Shown: one piece after another, positions 54,080-64,000 of the stretch
How the letters are laid out: each line of letters opens with the position of its first letter
How positions within the stretch are numbered: the first letter of the stretch is position 1
From: Talpa occidentalis
Lineage: Eukaryota > Chordata > Mammalia > Eulipotyphla > Talpidae
Length of the DNA stretch: 64,000 nt
Assembly (NCBI RefSeq): GCF_014898055.3
Contig: NW_023605083.1
Coordinates: 65,093,715-65,157,714 of the forward strand
Reading direction: 5' to 3'
Notes under the pieces: model-generated
Told to the model about the DNA's origin: nothing
The model's database searches: none
What the model saw: only the letters and a program-made list of their open reading frames with translations
Translations under genes and position numbers: made by a program

Positions 54080-54630
54080 GAGTGGGGGGAGGTGAAAGGA
54101 GCATTTCAGTATCCAGAAGAACTGGAAACAGGGACTCAAATACATGTACACACACATTCATAGCTGCACACTCACAATGGCCAAAAGTGGAGATGACCCA
54201 GAGGCACCAGCGGTGAATGGATAAGGAGTTTGTGGTGGACGCCCACAATGGAGTCATTTTCAGCCGAGAAAAGGAATGATGGGCTGGCGCGTACTGTGAC
54301 GAGGGGGACCCTCACGACCACCATGCTAAGTGAAAGACCCCAAAGTCCCAAACAGCAAGATCCCATTGATAGGAAATAACAGAGAAATCCAGAGAGAGAG
54401 AAAGCAGATGGGTGGGCAATGAGAGCTGGAGCAGGGGGCAGGGAGGGACTGCTTAATGGGCACAGGTTTCCTTTTGGGGTGATAAAAATGTGTTGGAACA
54501 AGACAGAGCTGGTCGCTGCATCGCTGCACAGGATTATGAATCTCCTAAATACCATTGAATTGTTCGCTTTAAAAGGTTAATCTTATGTTCTATGAAATGC
54601 ATCTCCAAAAAAAAGAAAAAAAAAATGAAG
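54080..54630 (+). repeat. Old L1M 3' end
   Basis: CATTCATAGCTGCACACTCA, GAATGGATAAGGAGTTTG, CACAATGGAGTCATTTTCAG, TGCTAAGTGAAAGACC, GGGGTGATAAAAATGTG and a terminal A-rich run give the full sense order of an ancient L1 3' end. Confidence 0.75.
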
Positions 54631-57600
54631 AAAAATACTCTGGGCAGGTATACAGCCTGGTGAGGGGGGCGGGAGGTGACACAGAGGTGGCCTCCCAATG
54701 GCTGTGGTACTGGGGAGAGGGGCTGGGAACTTTCACACCAGAGTATGGGTAAGGATGGCGGTGGCCAGACCCAGGGGGGCTCTTGGGTCCTGTTCAGGCA
54801 TTCAAGGAGTATCCCAGGCACAGGAGAGCACTAAGAGGTGTGGTTAGAAGCTCTCTCTGGCTGCTGAGGGAGCGTGAGCCAGGAGAGAGGAGGTGGGCTG
54901 CAGAGAGCCCTGTGGCAGGGGAAGGATGCTGGAAAAAGGCTCCTCCCTGCCTGCCTTCTAGCCTTCCCTCCTTTCCCACCCTCCTGCAATAGCCAGCACC
55001 CCTAAGTGCCTCCTCAGTGCCAAGCACCAGGCTGAAAGCCACAGCATGGTTCTGCCCTAGGAGACCTCCAGGAGCACAAAGACCTTGCTCTACAGGTGGG
55101 AAAAGTGAGGTCCAGGGATGGAAGGGGCCTTGGTCAAAGCCACACAGAAGTCAGGACAACACTGAGGTAAAAAGTCACCTTGCAGCCTGGCTGAGGATCT
55201 TCCCTCCTCACTGTGGAGATCACAGAGCAGAACTCTGTCCCTCCCGGGACAGACATGTCTGTGTTTGTCCCTGCAGCCTCGTGAGCGCTTGGGTCTTGGT
55301 CAGAACCTTGATTTGCACGGTTGAGAAAAGTCAGCAGGCAGCTATTTCTGGACAGAAAGTTCCCCAGGGAACGGCGTGGTCCAGGAAAGGCCGACTTCTC
55401 AAAGGCTGACTTCTCAAAGGACAGGGAATAACATTCTCCCCGCTCTGGCTGCAAGCCCTGCTCCTCGGCTGGGGGCTCCAGGACCTCCATTTTCTCCCCC
55501 CCCCCATTAATCTTCCTGGCTCTCCCCAGAATTCTTCCAGATAGCTCTGAGCTGCACCAGAATTCCCACCAGCTCCTGTACCCACTCTGCAGCCTGAGCT
55601 AGAAGCTTTCCCTACATGTTCTCCCTCGTTCCAAACAGATAAGTAGAAAACCTTTTTCTAATTAGAAAACTGAGCTCAGCATGGAACAGTGACTTGCTCA
55701 AGATCACCCAGCTGGTGAGAGACAGCAGGTTTTAAAAAAACCATTAGGTTTGGTCTAGTGGTCTCCAATTTTTTTATTACTAGTCTCACCAAAAAAATAC
55801 ATTTGTACAACCACCCAAAATATATATTTTTTATGTTTGTACATGTGCATCTTCATGCTAATCCATTACATAATAGAAAAAAATCCAAAATGAGTTCCTT
55901 AAAAGTTATGATAAAAATATTTAAAAGAGAAGCTCTAGTCCTTCTTTCCTTTACCCTTTGGGGGACCATCATTCCTGTTAGAAATCCCTGCCAGTGGGTC
56001 TTAAACTGGAGAGCTCCAGTGAATCCTCTTAAGAATGCAGATTCCTAGGTTGACCCAAGATCCAGACTCAGCGGCCCTGGGACAGGGCCTAGGAGCCTGC
56101 ATTTTAAACCAGCACTTTAATGTTGCCTAGGCCTTCTCATGCCTGCTAACATGGCAGGTGTGGTTTGTGCTAAAAGTTGTTGCTCTGCTCTTTCTAAACC
56201 TCCACCAAGGATGGGGATGGGGGAGGTGTGTGGTTTTGTGACTTTTTAAAGGGTTTTTTCTGGCTGTGCATCAGAGCAGCGGGCCCAATCACAGAGGCCT
56301 CTGGGTGCACAAAGAGGAACGTTCTGTCTCCTGAAATGAGTCAGGCGTCACAGAAATCTTACTGTGACCAGGGGAGCTGCAATTTAGAGACAGCTGCGGT
56401 CACAGACTGCAGTTCTGTGCCTGCTCCCCAGGCCCCCGAACCTGGGAGCCTTTCTTGAGCAAGGCTCTGTCTTCCACAAAGCTAAGCCCTCAGTGCCAGG
56501 GAGCCCGGGGCCAGTCAGCCAGTCAACAAACAGGCATGTGTGCCAAACATATGCCAAGCTCAGCTGGGCCAAGGACACGCGCTCTCAGGGCTGCCATGAA
56601 AGAGAAGCAGGTTGGGTGTCCAGAGACCAGGTTCTGGACTTGATGCTGTTGCTTGTCACAGTGAACCACTGGGCTTAAGTTCTTACTGTAAAATAGAGAA
56701 AAGACTACAGGGTAGGGCCCTTTTTGGATGATGTGGGAAGTAGGGGATGGTCTAAATGAACTTTGAGGTTCCTGGCTGGCTTCTGAGGACAACAGCTTCG
56801 GAACCAAGATTCCATTTCAGAGGAACAAAGATATATATGCAGCAGATCCTCAAGTAATGTTTTGTTCCAAAGTTGATGAAAAAAGGAAAACCCCAGACAA
56901 AGAGATTCAGGGAGGTAGATGGTACAGATGACGGTTTCGAAGAACCTATCGACGATATTAAGTGAGGGTTTATTTCATAGAGTGTCTAGTGGGTGCAAAT
57001 TAACTTTTCAAAAACCTGTGGTTTCCCGCTCTGTGCAACACACTATACAAGACACAAGAAATGAGTAAAGATGTCGCGAAATTCAAGTGGGGAGACACAA
57101 TATTGAAGGATTTTGCTGTAGAAGGAAGCATTAAGCTGGGCTTAAGGATGGAGTGTATGGGGAGGAGAATGGCATTCCACGCTGAGGGAACAGCATAGGC
57201 AAAGGCACAGAGTTCTGAAAATATGAACAGAACTTGATGGAGAGCTATGGGCTGGGGTCCTTCAATGACAGCCCACGTCAGATTCCATTAGAGCAGCAAG
57301 GCTGGGATACATGATGTTCCCAGCATGGATGCTGAGGTCTCAGTCAGGGGAGCCAGGGTCGCACTGAGTCCCCACATGGGCTTAGTGGTCAGACTCAGCC
57401 CTGGGGAAACTGACCCCATGAGGAACTACCAACTACTCAAGCCTTCTCTTATACATCGCCCTCTAGCTCCAGCCCCTTGTCCCAGTTCTCTCTGGGACAA
57501 GAGGCTACAAAACAAGAGGCTACAAGATTCTTGTCTCTTCCCTCAGTTCCTGAGCTGGTCAGCCACTCCCAGGGGATTTCTCTGCCCACTCAGCAGCTCT

Positions 57601-58019
57601 GAAACTGGGGGCTCCTCTCTTTGTGCTCAGTCTCCCAGGTCGCCCTCTGCCAGCTGCAACCATGCAGCCCACCTCTGCCTCCACGTATGTTCTGAAGTCC
57701 CTTTCCATCCAGGACTATCCAGGATGTCCCTCTGCTCCCAACCTGACCCTAACACTGCCCAGATTTGGAATGAGTCAGAGAGAGCTGGTCAGCTCTCCCA
57801 AGACCTTGCAGGCAGGAAAGGAGGCCCAGGAATTTAAACCCTGGGTACATGGACTCTGAAACCAAGTAGATTGATTTGTGAAGCCTGTGGGAGTTTTAAA
57901 ACAAGATAGAGGTTCTGGGCTGTTCTTGAACTCAGTTCTAAACCAGGCCCCCCCGCCCTGACCAGCAGACAGGGCACAGACCTGATGTTCTGAAGGGAAC
58001 GGTTCCCCTGGTTGTGCAG
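54631..58019. other. AKNA 5' intron or upstream region
   Basis: It is moderately G+C-rich with an A+T-rich patch at 55730-55930. Antisense MIR wording occurs near 55660-55720 (TGACTTGCTCAAGATCACC). No coding exon is supported. Non-coding AKNA first exons could lie here unseen. Confidence 0.4.
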
Positions 58020-58497
58020 AAACTGTTAGGGGGAAAAGGATGTCCCAAAGCAAATTCCATATAGGCTTTGTGGACTCCACCCCCACCCCAGGCCAAAGCC
58101 AAAGACACTGGGAACTCCAAATCCCATCACCACCAAAGGGAAGGTGGCTGGGACCTGAGGGTGGGGTTAAGCAGCCAGGTGGATATAAAAGGCAGACACG
58201 TGGGCTTTGGGGGGCTCTCCATTTTGGCTCTCGGCCAGCTCGTAGCGTCCGGCCAGCTCTGAGAGTGACTTTGGGTTTCCAGGTCGTCGGATCGGGTAGG
58301 ACGCATTAAAGACTTTATTTCCCTATTTTCTCCCTGAGTTGTACATTTTCCTTATTTCTTTTTCTCTTGTAAATAAACCTTTTATTAACCCTTTTGCGTG
58401 TGTCTGTAGTAGAGTATTCATAAGTCCCTTTAAAGCGCGCGGGTGAGGACCCACAGCCAGGAACCCGTTTAATATCGGGGTTGCTCTATAACAAAAC
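58020..58497 (+). mobile_element. Solo LTR of an endogenous retrovirus, with 4-bp TSD
   Basis: The LTR is 58024-58493 (470 bp), beginning TGTTA and ending TAACA as a terminal inverted repeat. It is flanked by AAAC at 58020-58023 and 58494-58497. It has TATAAAA at 58184-58190 and AATAAA at 58372-58377, giving U3, R and U5 in order. No internal retroviral sequence follows, so the provirus was reduced by LTR-LTR recombination. The 4-bp duplication and layout fit a class I (gammaretrovirus-like) element, which is an inference. Confidence 0.88.
58184..58190 (+). promoter_or_regulatory. TATA box of the solo LTR
   Basis: TATAAAA lies 188 bases before the LTR AATAAA. It could act as an ectopic promoter antisense to AKNA. 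Confidence 0.75.
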
Positions 58498-58859
58498 TAG
58501 TCTCACAAGGAAGCACAAGCCACTCCCCACCCCAGATGTACTCCTTCCTGCCCCAGCATTAGGGGCCCGAGGAGAAAGGAAAGATACCCCAGTGGCTCTG
58601 GACTCGCCCCACCACCTGAATGCTGAGCTGGGTCTGCCAGATGCCCCTGGCTCCCCTCTGTGCCTTCGGAGGCAGAAGGGTCACCCTAGCAGGGACCCCC
58701 TCCTGCCTCCAGGTCTGCACCTCATCTTGTTATCTCTGAGGCCCCTTTCAGCCTGTGGGATTAAATCTGTCTGGCAGATGCGGACACCCGGGAACAAGGA
58801 GGGGCCCACACTTGTCCAAGTTCACAGAGATTAGAATCAGAGCTGGGACTGGAATCTGA

Positions 58860-59230
58860 GTTTGGAAAAAATCTCCCTATAACCCGCCCGTGCCCTGGCC
58901 GGGCTCTCCGAAGCTGAGAGGAGTAAGCGCAGCTGCAACTTCCTGGCTGGGCTGGTCCAGTCGCTCAGTGCTATCCCAGGGAGGCTGTGACTGGCCAGAG
59001 GGCGGCCGGCCTCCCCCACCCGCCTTGCTCCCTTACCTCTCTCCAGCTCCACCGCCATCCGGCTGGCCTGATCAGGGGGCCTGCGTGTGAGGTCTTTGTT
59101 CCAAACCTGGGGAGCCCCCTGCCTCCATGGCGCCCTGGCCCGCCTCCAGGCTGCTCTGCCAGCCCGAGTCGCTGCTCACAGACAAGCATCTCTCCCCACC
59201 TCTCCCCGCCCCGCTGTGGCTGAGGCGGCC
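58860..59230 (-). promoter_or_regulatory. AKNA: Candidate AKNA promoter / first exon region
   Basis: This G+C-rich segment with several CpGs contains, on the - strand, an ATG at 59058 followed by seven codons and a strong donor GAGAG/GTAAGG (exon edge 59037). CCCGCCCCGC near 59206 is Sp1-like, and AGGAAGCG near 59240 is ETS-like. Its position 5.7 kb upstream of the first known coding exon suits an AKNA first exon. Transcription is not shown by sequence alone. Confidence 0.5.
59037..59058 (-). CDS. Possible alternative AKNA first coding exon
   Basis: MAVELER plus one base is followed by GTAAGG. If spliced to an acceptor at CTCCTGAAG in front of coding exon 1, the frame runs into DEVAQVKCRPGPMASSG without a stop. 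With the CTCACAG acceptor it hits a stop. It is speculative, and the canonical start at 53394 stands without it. Confidence 0.3.
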
Positions 59231-62200
59231 TAGCCTAGGCAGGAAGCGCCCAGCCTGATTTCCTACAAGTGTTTTGTTGAAAGGAGGGGGTATGTCTACC
59301 CACAGAGCCGAGTGAGCAGGAGGAGCTTAACCCCTTGCAGGCCCTCTGCAGGCCTGCACTGCCCAGGAAAGGGCTCAGACACTCCCCACGTAGGGACTGG
59401 ACCATCTCAGACAAAGCATAGATTGGGAAGAATGGAGTCCAGTGAAGGTCAGAGGCTCAACCAAGGTCACACAGTATGTTGAGCCTGGAAGGAGGCCTTC
59501 AGCAGCCTCCACCCTCTGGGGGCGGTCTCTAAACTCTAAGCCATGACCTTAGCCTAGGCTCCGTCCCTTACTAGGCCTCACTGCCCATCTGTAGGATGGG
59601 GAATGATGGGCACTGGCTAGAAGCTTGCTGGGAGCCCTGTCAGCTCTGATTCTCTGTTCTGTCTGCCAATATGTGACCCAACAGCTGAGGGAGGCTGCAA
59701 GGATTCTTGCTGTTCCATCCACTGTGATCTCGCCTCAAGCTGAGTCTGCAGCCAACATGGGATTCTCTAGGCAGCAGGGCGATGGGAAATTGTCTGACCA
59801 GGTGAATGGCCCCTGTTGTTCCCAGAGTTCTTCAGTGGCCAAGCTGCCTCTTCCCAGCCTCCCTCATCTTGTTCATTCATTTGACAGACACTTACTGGGA
59901 ACCCACTATGAGCTGGGGATAATGCAAGGCATGACAGGCCAAGGACCTACTGCACACTACTAGAGACACAGTGAGCAAACAAGGAGAGTTGTGAACAAGA
60001 TGGAGAAGGCTGGGGTGGAGAGATGACCTTACCCTAGGCTGCTTTTGGTAATGCTGATGCCCAGGGCTCACCCCAAACCAGCAGAAACAGTCTCTGGGCA
60101 CCAGCAATATTTAAAGTATGCCAGGTAGCTGGATGTGTGGCCCTGGTAAAGAATCCACAGGTCAGAGTAATGGGTTGGGGAGGAGGGTTTGGGGGTGGTT
60201 AGGAAGGTCTCCATGAAAATATCTATTGCACAAGAAATCAGAAGCAAGTAAAGGGGAAGACAGGCTGGCAACAGAATATTCTGGCAGGGCTTGTGTAAAG
60301 GGCAGGGAGGGAGCCAGCAGGATTTTCCCTAAAACCAAAGTTCCATATGCAAGAGCAGAGTGAGCCAAGTGGGAGAGCAGGGGTGGGGTAGAGGTGTGGG
60401 GAGTAAGGGGTGGGGGTTACCATCAGAGGGCAGCACAGGGCCCAGTCACCAGGTGTATGACCCCCAACTCTGGCCCTCCCCAGGGTCCAGAGATTCTGAT
60501 TCAGAAAACAAAAGGGAAGAGGAAAAACTCAGACTTCTATTTGACCCTAAAACCCTCCTGGTGATCCCGAAAACAGTCAAATTTGGGAACCACCAGTGTA
60601 GTAAAGAAAAATGAACCTTAGGGGCAATATACACTCAAGTTCAAAGGCTAGCACCACCTCTTGCTAACCCTGTGACCTTTGAGGCTTCACCTCCCCGAGC
60701 CTCAGTTTCTTCATCTGTACAATGGGGACAAGATGAGTAGCCACTCGGAGCCGCTGTGGAGATCCAATAAGGTGAACCCTGCAAAGAGCAGCATGAGGGC
60801 CTGGAACACCAATACACGGAGGGGCTTCCCAGGGTCGGCTTGTGAGTATCTGGCAAAGCCAGAGCTACAAGCAGGGGCCCCCATCCCAGTCATTACCCCA
60901 CCCCTCTACCCCCTTCCCTGCCTTTTACTCATGGGGGTCTCCCCGCAGCCCCTAGCCCCGGGTGGAGCAGCGCCAAGCCCTAATGACGTCCCTTCCCTGC
61001 CAGCTCTGGTGACCATGTGGGCCATTGTGTGTGGGGCGGGCTCCCCTGACACCCCGTCACTCACTCATCCTCCCTCCCTGGTCATTAAAACCCAGCCAGC
61101 ACTTCCATCAAAGCCAGGTGGCTGCCGCTACCAGGCACGCCCCATGGCCTCTGGATAACCCCAAACCCATCTTAGGGGCAGCTGCATAACACCTAGGAAG
61201 ACAGCCCTCAGTGCACTCTGCTCCATCTCCTTGCCCCCATCCTCCCAGCCTGTGCTGGTGCGGTGTGCCCCCCTACCCCTCCAGGGCATGGCATCTCTAC
61301 CACAGCCAACTTCCACTGAGCTAAAGCAGTATGGCCAAAACTGAGTTCACACTACCAACACCCTCCAAACTCAGGCCTCCCTAGTTTGGCCCATGTTTCA
61401 CCCAAGTGTGCCAGCCAGAATGGACCATGATCCTGGACACTTCCTGCTCCCTTGCACCCCATAGCCATCTCTTCTAGTTTAATTGCCTACCTCTCACCCC
61501 AGTCTGTGCTACCTCTGTGCCACCTCCCCATGTGGCCTCTTGCAGCAGCCTCTGCTGAAAAGGTCCCAGGACCTTCCACTCCACCCCCACCTCCCCACCA
61601 GCACAGCAAAGGGATCGTTTCCAAACACAGTCCCACTGTGCTCAGGACACAGACAGCTGCCAGGTGCTCTGAGAAAGAAGGTGAAGCTGCATGGTCTGCT
61701 GGCTACTCCGGCCTCTCCCCCCTCCTCCCTCATTACTTCTCCCTCCTCCCCTTCAGCAGGCTCCTGCACTCAGGCGCCTGCTGTTCCTGGGACAAATGCC
61801 CTGCTGTGCTCCCCACATCACAGCACCCTACTTCTCCCTGTTAACTCCCAGGCACCCCACAGATCTCAGCCCCGTGTGCCCACCTTGGGGATACCCCATT
61901 TATTATTATACTTAGCATGGGGTTACCTGACCAACATCTGTCTCCCTGACAATTGGAAGCCCTGTGAAGCACCCCCATTCAATCCCCCGTGCCCAACATA
62001 GGCCCTGACACAGTTGAAATGTAATAAATGTAAGCTGGTGACCCAGTGAATCTAGTCAGTTGCCCAGGCCTGGCTTGTGGCCCTCACAACAACCACCCAG
62101 TGAGGCTGGTGTGACATCTCTGCTTTACAGCTCGGTAAACTGAGGCCTTGAGAGCCCAGACAACGTGTCCATGGTCACAGCTGGAAAGTGCTGACCAAGA

Positions 62201-62339
62201 GTCAAAGACACAAAGGCCCAGCTCTTTACACCCATGCTTGCCTGCTTGCTGCACACACCTTTGCGGCCTGCGAGTAGCCTTGGCCAGTGGGTCACACAGG
62301 TGTGGAAATGAGGACCAGAGATGGGGACGACAACAAAAC

Positions 62340-62395
62340 AGCAAAATAATAATGATGATGATGATAATGATAAATGAAAAAAAAAAAATGAACAA
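62340..62395. repeat. (AAT/ATG)n and A-rich simple repeat
   Basis: AATAATAATGATGATGATG passes into GATAAATGAAAAAAAAAAAATG. Confidence 0.85.
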
Positions 62396-63649
62396 ACGAA
62401 ACCCCAGAAACAGTGGCCCCCACTGCCAGTGTGTGAATGCTCTGCCAGAAAGAGCCTGGTGAGGCTGTGTCTGCCCACCCCCGCCAGGCCAGTTCTCCTC
62501 ATGTGAGCCCAGCAAGCTCTGCCACATTGCCTCCAGGCCCCTGGGTCCCGATGCTCTAACACCGCACTGGTGACTTCTCATCCACTCTTTCACTGCCCTT
62601 TCTCCCCTCCCTTCCTTCCTCCCTCCCCATCGTTCTTGAGTCCCTAATTGCTCAGCGCATTAACCAGACAGGAAGCCAAGTCTGTTTTGCTTCATCTTCC
62701 GGCCCAGCCCAGGGCATGGCCCAGGCCCAGGACCGGCATCACTTGTTGATGTCATGAGCCCTGACTGTCACTCCTTCACATGATGTCCTGAGGTTCAGGG
62801 ACAGAGCGGGGCCAGGCTCCTCAGCCATCCTGAAGGGAGACTGGGGCTAACAGCATCAGGATTCTCGGGGGGCTATGGCTGTTTCATCCTCTGCCCCTCC
62901 TTGAGCTGTGACATCTCCCTTCCCAGGGACAGAAATGAAAATCATCCTACGGTCACCCAGCCCTCCTGCATGAGTTGCTGAATTGACACCTACAGTTAAA
63001 ATCCACATGGCGTGTGGGTGAAGGGATACAGCAGAGGATTTTAAAGAAGCTCAAGAACTTGGGTTCTCTGACTCCACCTGCCCACAAGGCAGAAGTGCCG
63101 TGCTGCTGGGAGGCTGCTGGGCGCAGTAATTTAGGGTAGGTGGGCTTTGAGGATAGTCAGAATCTCTTTTGAAAGCTGTGTGGCTTTGGGCAAGTCACCT
63201 AACCGCTCTGAACCTTACACTCCTTAGGTGTAAAAGGCGGGGATACTGACTGTACAGAATTCTTGGGGTGATAAACGAGGCTATGTGCCTGAAGTCCTCA
63301 GCCCCGCACCCAACCAGCACAGAGCTCATGAATACATGACTTTGGCCCTAGCTGTAAAAAATGCCCATATGGCCTGCTCCCTGCAGGGCTGAGTTTCATT
63401 TTCTTGGCTCCGGGGCACTCCTAACATCAGTCACAGCTTTAGCTTTTGGTCCCCTACACAAAAAGAGAGAGTTAGCCCTCCCAAGTGGCGAGAACACTGC
63501 CATCTCCCTTGAGGCTCCCCTATGGCCCCCAAGCCCACTCCCTAAACCTAGCTAGAAAATGTGTCCCCACCCTGAATAGGTAAGGAAGGGAAAAAACAAC
63601 TTTCTCAGTAAACTGAAACATAACTTAGGAGGAGGGTGTGGCCGTATTG

Positions 63650-63682
63650 AAATACACACACATACACACACACACACTCAAA
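63650..63682. repeat. (CA)n microsatellite
   Basis: ACACACACATACACACACACACAC, with one interruption. Confidence 0.85.
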
Positions 63683-64000
63683 TTCATGTCTCATGAAGAG
63701 TCAAACCAAATGTGCTGGGACCAGGAGTGCTAACCACAAAACTCTACTGAGCACCTATTCTGTGTCACAAACCCTGGAAAGGCCTTTCATGCATTTGAAT
63801 CTCATGATTTCATCCTCACGCCAAGCCAAGGAAGGAAGGTGGGTTTGAACCAAACTGGCAGAATCTAGACAGAAGCTCTGATCACTTCGCAAGTGAACCA
63901 ACAGTAGGTGTAAGGTTGACAACCTCAGTGCCCAATGACAGTGACCACTGAAATGAAGGATATTTCCACTCAAATATTATGTAGCTATAATCAGTCATCC

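Larger units (their letters stand above)
59231..64000. other. Spacer upstream of AKNA, no gene recognised
   Basis: It contains MIR-like pieces near 59440-59500, 60645-60790, 62090-62215 and 63150-63275, an (ATG)n/A-rich patch at 62340-62395 and a CA tract at 63650-63682. No exon set, RNA gene or long frame with family resemblance is visible. In human the next gene is WHRN, which is probably outside the window. Confidence 0.5.

Noticed and set aside
55385..55425. Two-copy CTGACTTCTCAAAGG tandem and a similar GAGGCTACAA doublet at 57500-57530
   Set aside because: These are real but trivial short tandem duplications with no visible consequence.

Overview
This is a window of mammalian nuclear DNA. 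It has spliced genes with GT/AG introns, many retrotransposon copies, MIR-like relics and no operon structure. It holds two recognisable genes. ORM (alpha-1-acid glycoprotein/orosomucoid) lies on the + strand, with 6 exons at 13441-16504. AKNA (AT-hook/centrosomal protein) lies on the - strand, with 21 coding exons between 53394 and 20182. ORM followed by an oppositely oriented AKNA is the gene order I know from human chromosome 9q32. Both reading frames close perfectly across every predicted splice junction: 204 aa for ORM and about 1,419 aa for AKNA. Both genes therefore look intact.

Layout. 1-1517: no gene; the first ~150 bases are a repeat whose second copy is inside AKNA. 1518-8243: a full-length LINE-1 on the - strand with perfect 16-bp target-site duplications, an intact ORF1, an ORF2 interrupted by one in-frame TAG, a two-monomer 5' UTR, a 5' transduction containing a SINE piece and a possible short 3' transduction. 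8244-13376: relic repeats (MIR, old L1, a MLT2-like LTR, a young SINE). 13377-16600: ORM with promoter and poly(A) signal. 16600-19340: spacer with a ~47-bp minisatellite. 19340-53394: AKNA, with introns full of MIR, old L1, tRNA-derived SINEs and simple repeats. 53395-59230: AKNA 5' region with a 470-bp solo LTR and a G+C-rich candidate first exon. 59231-64000: spacer beyond AKNA, with no gene seen.

Organism. A recurrent tRNA-derived SINE with clear A and B boxes, several copies with target-site duplications, and a young L1 indicate a eutherian mammal with recent L1 activity. My best guess from the SINE head and tail is a microbat, perhaps a noctilionoid/phyllostomid-type lineage. That rests on memory of SINE families and is of low confidence.

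The two genes are not a functional unit. ORM encodes a secreted, liver-expressed acute-phase lipocalin. AKNA encodes an intracellular protein linked to lymphocyte gene regulation and to centrosomal microtubule organisation. I found no previously undescribed multi-gene system. The most unusual structures are the L1 with flanking transduced sequence, an exact 41-bp repeat on either side of the first AKNA coding exon, a perfect 13-bp-arm hairpin just before the last ORM exon, and several non-tandem duplications.
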